A stretch of DNA of 59,382 bases from Archangium lipolyticum (GTDB lineage Bacteria; Myxococcota; Myxococcia; Myxococcales; Myxococcaceae): assembly GCF_024623785.1 (NCBI RefSeq), contig NZ_JANKBZ010000049.1:1-59382 (forward strand), in the 5' to 3' direction. The notes beneath the pieces were generated by a model that saw only the letters and a list, made by a program, of their open reading frames with translations, did not search any database and was not told where the DNA came from. Below are positions 16,861 through 24,311 of this stretch, in pieces. The translations under genes were made by a program, and so were the position numbers. How positions within the stretch are numbered: the first letter of the stretch is position 1; each line of letters starts with the position of its first letter.

Positions 16861-17367
16861 ATGGACCGCTTCATCGTCGTGTTCGACGCCTCCCCCATCA
16901 ACGAGCCGACTCCCTGGATGAAGCAGGCCGCATCCCAGGCCAACCTCTTCCTCGTCCTCCAGGATGACATCGCTCGCGCCATCTCCGAGGACCCCGCGGC
17001 CCGCAAGGTCCTCCTCGAGATCGACACCGTCGGCGCCGACCCCCGCATGGCCCCCTTCTACCAGGCCGCCCTCGACAAGCTCACCCAGGGGCAGTCTCGC
17101 ATCGCCGTCCACAGCGTCACCTGGCTCACCTATGGGCTGAAGCCAGACGCCGTCGTCCTCTCCTTCGACCAGATGCAGAACGAGCGCGCTCGCGCCCACA
17201 AGCTGGGCATGAACGACCAGACCTATGACTATTACGTCGAGGAGGCCAAGAAGACCGTCCGCGGTTTTCTCAAGGGCGTGCCTCCGGAGCGGATGACCGA
17301 GGTCAGTGGTTCTGATTCACAGAAGGTCGCCGCCGCTGTCGCGTTCATTCGCTCCAAGCAACGCTGA
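16861..17367 (+). CDS. Hypothetical protein
   Basis: A 168-residue soluble protein with no recognised domain. It opens MDRFIVVFDASPINEP and has an alpha/beta look (VVFDASP, LFLVLQDD, RIAVHSVTWLTYGLKPDAVVLSFDQMQNERARAHKLG), ending in a helical VAAAVAFIRSKQR. I chose the ATG at 16861, preceded by TGGAG; a longer in-frame start at 16825 adds a low-complexity leader. It stands alone between the esterase gene and a palindromic repeat. No function can be given. Confidence 0.7.
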   Translation: MDRFIVVFDASPINEPTPWMKQAASQANLFLVLQDDIARAISEDPAARKVLLEIDTVGADPRMAPFYQAALDKLTQGQSRIAVHSVTWLTYGLKPDAVVLSFDQMQNERARAHKLGMNDQTYDYYVEEAKKTVRGFLKGVPPERMTEVSGSDSQKVAAAVAFIRSKQR

Positions 17368-17405
17368 GGGCTGGGACCGAGGGGTTCAACCCCCGGTCCT
17401 CTATA

Positions 17406-17438
17406 CCCTCACCCCGTCCCTCTCCCAGAGGGAGAGGG
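17406..17438. repeat. Dispersed palindromic repeat, copy 3
   Basis: Third copy of the CCCTCACCCC plus CCCTCTCCC/GGGAGAGGG unit (see 9833 and 10309). It lies in the short gap between two convergent genes and could act as a terminator for both. Confidence 0.85.
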
Positions 17439-17450
17439 TCTGAACCCCGT

Positions 17451-20400
17451 TCACCCGAAGGCGAACTCCTTCCCGAAGCTGTTCACGTCTTCGATCATGT
17501 TCGACACGTCGTGCAGCGTGTCGATCGTCCCCACCACCGTGCGCAATGGCGCCACCAACGGGCCCAGTCCGAACGTGCCCGCGATGTCCAGCGCCACCTC
17601 TGAGCCCTTCAGCGCGATGCTCGTCCAGTCCTTCGGGTCCTTGTTGAACTCGTCGTACAGGTCCTTGCCGTCTCCAATCGCGCTGATGATGCTCCCGCCA
17701 GGAATCGCCGCCCCTCCCGCCTTCGCCACCACCTCCGCGATCTTCTTCTCGATCGTCGTCCTCACCGAATCCGGCAGCGCCGACACGAACTGCTTCGCCA
17801 GCTTCCCCATCAGCTCCAGGCCCTCCTGTCCGAACGGCAGCGTCACGCTCGGCTTGTGCGGCCACACCGGCACCTCGAGCTTGTAGTTCTCGCCGTAGCC
17901 GATCACCTTCCCCACCGCCTGCATCACGTCTCCCAACGCCCCCGTGATGTCCCCCGACGCCAGCTTCTGCGTCGCCTGGAATACCTCGGCGATGGAGCCC
18001 GACTTCACCAACCCCTCGTTCAGGGTGTGATCCCCGAAGAACCGGCCCACGCTCCCCGGCAGCTTGCTCATCAGGTCCAGGAACCCCACCGCCGCGTCCG
18101 GATGGTTCGTCGCCAGCGTCTCGCCCGTCGCCCCCAGCGCCTCGATGAACCCCGGCACGTCCCCCTTCGTGAAGGCGTTCACCGCCTCACCCAGGTTCTT
18201 GCGGACCTCCGGATCCGACAGCGCCTCGCCTCCCTGCAACACCACGTCCGCCAGGCCCGGCGGCAGCTTCATCGTCTTCGTCAGCTTGTCCGCGATCCGG
18301 TCCTTCAGCCCGTCCGGTAGATCGTTGATCACCCCGCCGAAGGACTCGATCGCCTGGCCGAAGTCCTTGTTCTCGATGGACTCCTTCAGCGTCATGATGT
18401 CGTCGAGCGCCGACCCCGCGTCCGCCAGGTCCTCCGCCGACTCGAAGCCGATCTTCTCCAGCTTCGTGCGCAGGCCCTCGTTCTTCCACAGGGACTCGGC
18501 GATCGCCGTCATCGCCGGCGCGTTGGCCGAGATGCCTCGCAGGCCCTCCTTGATTCCCTCCGGCGTGCCGCTCAGCAGCTGGCCGATCGAGGAGTGCAGC
18601 TCCTTGTTCGACACCAGCTCCTTCACCAGGTTCTGGTCCGTCAGCACGTCCCTCAACAGGCCCGGCTTCAGCTTCTCGCCGACCTTGTTGAGCATCGTCG
18701 AGACGATCTCCGGCGAGCCCTGCAGCGCCTGGCCCAGCTCCTTCAGCGCCTCCTCCGGCTTGCCCGCGGCGAAGGCCTCGCCCGCGTTCACCAGGTGCGG
18801 CAGCGCCGCCCCCGCCTCCTTCAGGTGCTCCTGCGTGATGCCCAGATTGGAGAGCTTCTCCTGCACCCCCGCCGGGAGCTTCTCGTAGATCTTCTGGCCC
18901 AGCTTGTTGAGCAGGTCCGGCGCCGCGCCACCCGCCTGGCCCAGCTCGTCCAGCGCCTTCTTCCAGTCGTTGCCCTCGAGGAGCGCGCGGCCGGCCTCCA
19001 CCAGGTGCGGCGCCGCCGCCCCCGCCTGCTTCAGGTCCTCGGCCGTCAGGCCCACCTTGTCCAGCTTGGCCTTGAGGGTCTCGTCCTTCGCCGCCGCGTC
19101 GATGACCGCGTTGCGCAGGCTCTCGTTCTTCAGCAGGCCGGCCACGCCCTCCAGCTGCTTGCCGTCCTGGAGGAGCTTCTTCGCCGACTCGAAGGCCTCG
19201 TCGTTGTGGATGAGCTCCTGGATGACCGCCGGGTCCTTCAGGATGCTCTTGCCGACGCCCATGCCCTCGGGGAGCTGCTTCGCGAGCCCCTCGAGCAGCT
19301 TCTCGCCCAGCGGGCCGCTCTTCTGGAGCGCGTCACGCACGCTGTCGAGCGCGCCACCGAAGTCCTTGTTGCCCACCTTCTGGGCCGCATCCAGTAGCGA
19401 GGGCAGCGCGTCCTTGGCGTGCAGCAGGTCCTTCGGCTCCAGGCCCACCTTGGCCAGCGCGTCCTTGACCGCCTGGGCCTTGCCCGCCACGTTGGCCACG
19501 ACGTCGCGCAGCTTCTCGTTCTTCGCCAGGTCCGCCAGGCCCGCCAGCTGCGTCTCGCCGTTGGCCAGCTTCGCCACCGCGTCGAGCGCCGCCGCTCCGC
19601 CCTCGAGCACCTTCTCGCGGACCTTCGGATCGGACAGCAGGTCCTTCGCCACGCCCTCGGCGCCGGCCGCGACCTTGGAGAAGAGCTTCCTGGCCACCTC
19701 GCCCTTGGAGAGCTCGGGGTTGGCCTTCAGCGCGTCGCGCAGCGACGTCAGCGCCTTGTCCGACTGGCCGGCCTCGAGCTGGCCCACCGCGTCGAGCACG
19801 CCCTCGGCGCCCTTGCCGAGCGTCTCGAGGTCCTTGGCCTCCAGGCCCGCCTTCTTCAGCGACGCCTGGATGTCCGCGTCCTTGCCGGCCGCCTTCAGCG
19901 CCGTGTCGCGCAGCGCGTCGTTGCGCGTCAGGTCCTTCAGGCCCTCCAGCTTCGCCTTGGGGTCTCCCCCGAGGATCTTCCCGAGCGCCGCGTTGGTGCC
20001 CTTGTCGTCGAGCACCTGCTTCGCCACGTTCGGATCCTTCAGCAGCTCGCGGCCCAGGCCCGGCTTCGCCTGCTCGGCCAGCGCCGCGAGGCCCTTCTCC
20101 GCCAGCGCGCGCGAGCCCTCGGAGGCGACGTCGCTCAGGTGCGAGAGGGCCTCCTCCGGCTTGTCCTTCAGCGCGGCCTCACCGGCGGCGGCCAGGTGCT
20201 CCTGGGCCTTCTTGCTGGCACCGGCGTACTCCTCCGGCTTCACGCCCAGCTTCTCCAGGCCCTTCTTCGTCTCCTCGGGGATGGCGTCGGCCTTCTGGGC
20301 CAGGGCCGCCTCGCGCGGACTCTTCCCACCCGCCACCGCCTCGGCGAACTTCTGGTCCACGACCTTGCCGGCCTCGCCACCCGCCGCCTTGCCCGCCGCC

Positions 20401-21197
20401 TGGATGATGTCCGCGAGCGCCTTGGGCTCCGTCCCCTTGCGCGCCTCCTCCAGCTTCGTGGTGGCCGCATCGCGCGCCGCGTCGCCATCCGCCGAGCGCG
20501 CCAGCTTCTCGCCCAGGTCCTTCAGCCCGCTCCCATCCTTGATGCCGAGCTTGTCCAGCGCCTGGCGCGTCTCCGGCTTCTGTGCGAGCCGCTCGTAGTC
20601 GCTGTTGGCGTCGAGCTGGGACTGCAGCTCCTTCTTCGACGGGCCGGAGGCGCCACCCAGCTTCGCGCTGGCATCCCCCCCGTTCGCCGACTCGAAGCCG
20701 GTCTTCTGCAGCTCGTTGCGCAGCGGGAAGGGCTCGGGCTTGCCCTCGGCCTTCGCGGCCTCGTTGGCTTCCACGGTCGCCTTCTGGGCCACCTGGGCCG
20801 CCTTCGCGGCCTCCGCCTTCGCGGCTTCCGCGGCCTTCTGCGCCGCCTCCGCCGCCTTCTGGCTCGCCACGGCCTCCTGGTGGGCCTTCTTCGCCTCCTC
20901 CTGGGCCTTCTTCGCCGCCGCCGGATCCTTCTTCGGATCCGCCTTCTTCGCCTCGGCCGCCTTCTTCGCCGCCGCTGCCTTCGCCGCCTCGGCCGCCTTC
21001 TTCGCCGCCGCTGCCTTCGCCGCCTGCGCGGCTGCCTTCTTCGCCGCCTCCGCCGCCGCCTTCCTCGCCGCCTCCGCCGCCTTCCTCGCCGCCTCCGCCG
21101 CCGCGCGACGCCGCGCCTCCGCCTCGGCCCTCGCCCTGGCCGCAGCAGCCGCCGCCGCGGCCGCCGCCGCGCTTCCGTTTCCGTTGATCGTGGTCAT
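17451..21197 (-). CDS. Large Ala/Lys-rich internally repeated protein
   Basis: A 1248-residue protein without signal peptide. Residues about 7-165 are an Ala/Lys/Glu-rich, probably coiled-coil segment (AAEAARKAAEAARK and similar). From about 180 to 1080 a helical unit of roughly 120-130 residues repeats. One half-unit looks like 'LLKDPNVAKQVL...LEGLKDLTRNDALRD', found at least four times. The other looks like 'GLEAKDLETLGKGAEGVLDAVGQLEAG...ALTSLRDALKANP', found at least six times. The last 150 residues are unique, less charged and Gly/Val-rich (AAIPGGSIISAIGDGKDLYDEFNKDPKDW, ALDIAGTFGLGPLVAPL). No family is recognised. The layout suggests a structural, adhesin-like or delivered effector protein; this is inference. 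Confidence 0.88.
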   Translation of the reverse strand: MTTINGNGSAAAAAAAAAAARARAEAEARRRAAAEAARKAAEAARKAAAEAAKKAAAQAAKAAAAKKAAEAAKAAAAKKAAEAKKADPKKDPAAAKKAQEEAKKAHQEAVASQKAAEAAQKAAEAAKAEAAKAAQVAQKATVEANEAAKAEGKPEPFPLRNELQKTGFESANGGDASAKLGGASGPSKKELQSQLDANSDYERLAQKPETRQALDKLGIKDGSGLKDLGEKLARSADGDAARDAATTKLEEARKGTEPKALADIIQAAGKAAGGEAGKVVDQKFAEAVAGGKSPREAALAQKADAIPEETKKGLEKLGVKPEEYAGASKKAQEHLAAAGEAALKDKPEEALSHLSDVASEGSRALAEKGLAALAEQAKPGLGRELLKDPNVAKQVLDDKGTNAALGKILGGDPKAKLEGLKDLTRNDALRDTALKAAGKDADIQASLKKAGLEAKDLETLGKGAEGVLDAVGQLEAGQSDKALTSLRDALKANPELSKGEVARKLFSKVAAGAEGVAKDLLSDPKVREKVLEGGAAALDAVAKLANGETQLAGLADLAKNEKLRDVVANVAGKAQAVKDALAKVGLEPKDLLHAKDALPSLLDAAQKVGNKDFGGALDSVRDALQKSGPLGEKLLEGLAKQLPEGMGVGKSILKDPAVIQELIHNDEAFESAKKLLQDGKQLEGVAGLLKNESLRNAVIDAAAKDETLKAKLDKVGLTAEDLKQAGAAAPHLVEAGRALLEGNDWKKALDELGQAGGAAPDLLNKLGQKIYEKLPAGVQEKLSNLGITQEHLKEAGAALPHLVNAGEAFAAGKPEEALKELGQALQGSPEIVSTMLNKVGEKLKPGLLRDVLTDQNLVKELVSNKELHSSIGQLLSGTPEGIKEGLRGISANAPAMTAIAESLWKNEGLRTKLEKIGFESAEDLADAGSALDDIMTLKESIENKDFGQAIESFGGVINDLPDGLKDRIADKLTKTMKLPPGLADVVLQGGEALSDPEVRKNLGEAVNAFTKGDVPGFIEALGATGETLATNHPDAAVGFLDLMSKLPGSVGRFFGDHTLNEGLVKSGSIAEVFQATQKLASGDITGALGDVMQAVGKVIGYGENYKLEVPVWPHKPSVTLPFGQEGLELMGKLAKQFVSALPDSVRTTIEKKIAEVVAKAGGAAIPGGSIISAIGDGKDLYDEFNKDPKDWTSIALKGSEVALDIAGTFGLGPLVAPLRTVVGTIDTLHDVSNMIEDVNSFGKEFAFG

Positions 21198-21362
21198 CGC
21201 TCGGCACTCCCAGGCGCGAAAAGGCCCTGCTCATCGTCGGGAAAATCCGTCCGTCGAAGATTATCGAAATCCGGGATTTGGAGTTTCGCCGGTCGAGAGG
21301 ATCACGCCTGGGAGTCCGGGTAACCGGGACTCTCCGTGGAGGCACCGACACCGGCCCGGTGC

Positions 21363-21507
21363 CGACATCGAGCTCGTGGCCCTCATCATTATATGCGGCG
21401 ATGAAGGCGTCCTTCCCGTCCGCAGGCCGTGCCTGCCCCCGGAAGGTGAAGCTCCCCGAGTACTCCCCCGCCACGAACACACGCCCCGGCTGCGCCGATC
21501 CGCGCAC
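21363..21507 (-). pseudogene. Remnant of a SBBP-like beta-propeller repeat protein
   Basis: Read on the minus strand, this stretch encodes GRVFVAGEYSGSFTFRG and KDAFIAAYNDEGHEL. This is one typical unit of the SBBP-type repeats common in myxobacterial lipoproteins (V-x-V-x-G-x-F-x-G... KDAF-[IV]-x-[KA]-Y). Coding sense then dissolves into unrelated sequence toward 21300, and upstream there is no start or signal peptide. It is a short gene relic lying between the repeat protein and the bluB gene. Confidence 0.5.
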
Positions 21508-21542
21508 CGCGGGCCGTCCGGAACGAAGTATCTCTTCGCTCC

Positions 21543-22223
21543 ATGACGAAACACCGCTTTTCCCCCGCCGAGCGTGAAGCCGTCTACAAAGCCATCAGCG
21601 AGCGCCGTGACATGCGCCACTTCCGGCCCGAGCCCATCGACCCGGAGATCCTCGCGCGGCTCCTCCAGGCGGCCCATCTCGGACCGAGCGTTGGCTTCAT
21701 GCAGCCCTGGCGCTTCATCCGCATCACCGATGAGGCGCTCCGGGGTGAGCTCGTCAGACTGGTGGACCAGGAGCGCGTCCGGACGGCCGAGGCGCTGGGC
21801 CCTCGGGGCGAGGAGTTCATGCGTCTCAAGGTGGAGGGCATCCGGGAGTGCTCCGAGCTCTGGGTCGTCGCGCTGACGGACCAGCGCGAGCGCTACGTCT
21901 TCGGCCGGCGCACCCTGCCGAACATGGACCTCGCCTCCGCCAGCTGCGCCATCCAGAACCTCTGGCTCGCCGCGAGGGCCGAGGGCATTGGCATGGGCTG
22001 GGTCTCGCTGTTCGAGCCCACCGCGCTGGCGAAGCTGTTGGACGCCCCGGAAGGCAGCGAGCCGATCGCCATCTTGTGCCTGGGCCATGTCGATGCTTTC
22101 TATGAGCGGCCGATGTTGGAGCTCGAGGGCTGGGACTCGCGCCGGCCGCTGGAGCAGCTCGTCTGGGAGAACCGGTGGCGAGGAGGCGCCACGGACACCC
22201 GCCGATCCGCCGATTCCACCTGA
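21543..22223 (+). CDS. bluB: 5,6-dimethylbenzimidazole synthase
   Basis: A 226-residue flavin-dependent enzyme of the BluB branch of the nitroreductase fold. It cannibalises reduced FMN with O2 to make 5,6-dimethylbenzimidazole, the lower ligand of vitamin B12. Visible hallmarks are the N-terminal SERRDMRHFRPEPI with Asp23 at the place of the catalytic Asp, LLQAAHLGPSVGFMQPWRFI, and GIGMGWVSLFEPTALAKLL. No other cobalamin gene is nearby and I see no cobalamin-riboswitch-like element upstream. It is followed 60 bp later by a flavoprotein gene. Confidence 0.88.
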   Translation: MTKHRFSPAEREAVYKAISERRDMRHFRPEPIDPEILARLLQAAHLGPSVGFMQPWRFIRITDEALRGELVRLVDQERVRTAEALGPRGEEFMRLKVEGIRECSELWVVALTDQRERYVFGRRTLPNMDLASASCAIQNLWLAARAEGIGMGWVSLFEPTALAKLLDAPEGSEPIAILCLGHVDAFYERPMLELEGWDSRRPLEQLVWENRWRGGATDTRRSADST

Positions 22224-22283
22224 GAGCGCGCCCTCCAGACACGCCAGGCCCCCGCGTACTTGTTCCTCCGGAGGATGAGGGAC

Positions 22284-23204
22284 ATGGACTCGAAGGACGT
22301 GGTGATCGTCGGAGGAGGCCCGTCGGGCCTGAGTGCCGCGCTCGTGCTGGGCCGCGGTCGGAAGAAGGTTCTGCTCTGCGACGCGGGGACGCCCCGCAAC
22401 GCCTCGGCCGAGCACATGCAAGGCTTCGTCACCCGTGATGGAACCCCTCCCCAGGAGTTCCGGCGGATCGGCCGGGAGCAGCTCCGTCCCTATGATGTCG
22501 AGTACCAGAACGCGCGAGTCCTCTCGGTGGACCGGCTAGACTCGGGCTTCCGGGTGGAGCTGGAGGGAGGCCGTGTGGTGGAGACCCGGCGGGTGCTGCT
22601 CGCCACGGGCATGGTGGATGTGCTGCCGGACCTGCCCGGCTACCGCGAGCTGTGGGGCAAGAGCCTCTTCCAGTGCCCCTACTGCCACGGCTGGGAGGTG
22701 CGGGACCAGGCCTGGGGAGTGCTCGCGACGGACGAGCACCTGCTCGATTTCGGCCTGTTCGTGACGGGCTGGTCGAAGGACGTGGTCGTCTTCACGAACG
22801 GAACCCTCGCGGTGCCCGCCGAGCAGCGGTCGCGCCTGGAGCACGCGGGAGTCCGTCTGGAGGAGCGGCGCATCCGCCAGCTCATCGTCCGGGAGGACCA
22901 CCTCCAGGCCGTGGAGCTGGAGGATGGAGCACGCGTGGAGCGCCAGGTGCTCTTCACCCGCCCGCCTCAACGCCAGACACAGCTCGTGCAACAGCTCGTG
23001 GGGAAGCTCGGACTCGCGCTGGACGAGCAGGGGTTCGTGCGCGTGGAAGAGCCCCACAAGCAGACCTCGGTCCCCGGCATCCACGCGGCGGGAGACCTCA
23101 CGACGATGCTGCAGGGCGCACTCGTCGCGGCCTCGGCGGGGGCCATGGCCGGGTACATGATGAACCACTCCCTCAACATGGAGAACGCCACGCGAGGGGG
23201 TTGA
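22284..23204 (+). CDS. Thioredoxin-reductase-like NAD(P)/FAD-dependent oxidoreductase
   Basis: A 306-residue two-dinucleotide-domain flavoprotein. The FAD site is DVVIVGGGPSGLSAALVLGRG at the N-terminus. The redox-active disulfide is CPYC in the sequence FQCPYCHGWEVRDQ, in the NAD domain position of thioredoxin reductases. The C-terminal FAD block is VPGIHAAGDLTTMLQGALVAASAGAMAG. The second GxGxxG is degenerate, so the reductant may differ from NADPH, as in the DDOR/low-Mr TrxR-like group. I chose 22284 because GGAGG lies 9 bp upstream; an ATG at 22275 touches the ribosome-binding site. It is followed by an AraC regulator. Confidence 0.85.
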   Translation: MDSKDVVIVGGGPSGLSAALVLGRGRKKVLLCDAGTPRNASAEHMQGFVTRDGTPPQEFRRIGREQLRPYDVEYQNARVLSVDRLDSGFRVELEGGRVVETRRVLLATGMVDVLPDLPGYRELWGKSLFQCPYCHGWEVRDQAWGVLATDEHLLDFGLFVTGWSKDVVVFTNGTLAVPAEQRSRLEHAGVRLEERRIRQLIVREDHLQAVELEDGARVERQVLFTRPPQRQTQLVQQLVGKLGLALDEQGFVRVEEPHKQTSVPGIHAAGDLTTMLQGALVAASAGAMAGYMMNHSLNMENATRGG

Positions 23205-23231
23205 GACGGCGCCCTGGAAGAGGCTACGACG

Positions 23232-24125
23232 GTGAGGATGCCTTCCCGCCACCCCTTGGAGGACCATAGGAGCCGGACCCCCGCGTGGGCGAGGTTCGAG
23301 CGCCATCAGCTCCCCATCTGGGTGGGACGATACGGACCGGTCTCGTCCGACCCGGCCCGGGGAATGACTACCCACGCGTATGCCGTCATCATGCTCATCA
23401 CTCGTGGGCAGACGAAGTTGCGGCACGCGGGACAGCAGGTGCTGCACGAGGGAGACGTGCACCTCATTCCCCCGGGAGATCCGCACGGCGCCGCCCACTT
23501 CCAGGACATGGAAGGCTGGGGACTCGCCTTCCACCCCGAGGCCTTTCCCTCCGACGAGGGCTGGGGCAGTGAGCGGGGACTGAAGCTGGGCCCGCTCCTG
23601 CGCGTGAGGAGCGGATGCCACCCGGTGCTGAAGCCCTCGGCCGCCCAACGCAAGCGCTTGGAGGGATGGTTCAAGCTGCTCGAGGAGGAGCTGAGCCAGG
23701 AGGAGCGGGGCCAGGAGGAAGCCTGCACGGCGCTGCTGCGCCTCATCCTCGTGGAGCTGGAGCGGATCGCCACTCCGCCCGTCGTGCCCGATCCACCGGG
23801 ATTGAGCCTGGCCCGCCAGGCGCTCACGCACATCGAGGCGAACTGCCTGGAACCGCTGTCCCTGGCGAGCGTGGCCCAGGCACTCGGACGGTCAGGGCCG
23901 CACGTGGCCTCCGTGGTGCGCCAGGAGACGGGCCGCACGGTGGGTGAGTGGATATTGGAGTACCGCATGGCCGAGGCGCGGCGGCGCCTGCGGGGCACGG
24001 ACGAGCGGGTGGACATCATCGCCGAGCGCGTGGGCTACGCGGACGCGACCCACTTCATCCGCCTGTTCCGGCGCCTCCACGGCGTCACCCCGGCCGCGTG
24101 GAGGCGGCGGGCCACCGCCGGTTGA
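23232..24125 (+). CDS. AraC family transcriptional regulator
   Basis: A 297-residue regulator. The N-terminal cupin-like sensor has the pattern GDVHLIPPGDPHGAAHF. The C-terminal 100 residues carry two helix-turn-helix motifs, with NCLEPLSLASVAQALGRSGPHVASVVRQETGRTV and the AraC signature ERVGYADATHFIRLFRRLHGVTPAAWRR. The GTG start at 23232 has AGAGG upstream. It begins 27 bp after the oxidoreductase and probably controls that gene or itself in response to a small molecule. Confidence 0.9.
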   Translation: MRMPSRHPLEDHRSRTPAWARFERHQLPIWVGRYGPVSSDPARGMTTHAYAVIMLITRGQTKLRHAGQQVLHEGDVHLIPPGDPHGAAHFQDMEGWGLAFHPEAFPSDEGWGSERGLKLGPLLRVRSGCHPVLKPSAAQRKRLEGWFKLLEEELSQEERGQEEACTALLRLILVELERIATPPVVPDPPGLSLARQALTHIEANCLEPLSLASVAQALGRSGPHVASVVRQETGRTVGEWILEYRMAEARRRLRGTDERVDIIAERVGYADATHFIRLFRRLHGVTPAAWRRRATAG

Positions 24126-24311
24126 CTCCAATCGGTATACCCACGAAAGCAGAGCAGACACACTGTCACAGAGATGCGCGTCCGTGCTCGTGAGCAATCT
24201 CATACAGAGACAGTGATGACCCTCACAGCGCCACCCATTCGCTCACTGTAATTTTACGTCATCGCCCAATTCTCGAGGAGCCGTAGCCTCGAGACACGCG
24301 GGGGGGATGAC

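Noticed and set aside
20179..21507. 442-codon minus-strand frame
   Set aside because: Only its first ~45 codons look like real (relic) coding sequence; the rest is a Gly/Arg/Glu-rich shadow of the 1248-aa gene in another frame.
21198..21542. Cobalamin riboswitch before bluB
   Set aside because: I could not find a B12-box-like sequence; the gap instead contains a gene relic.
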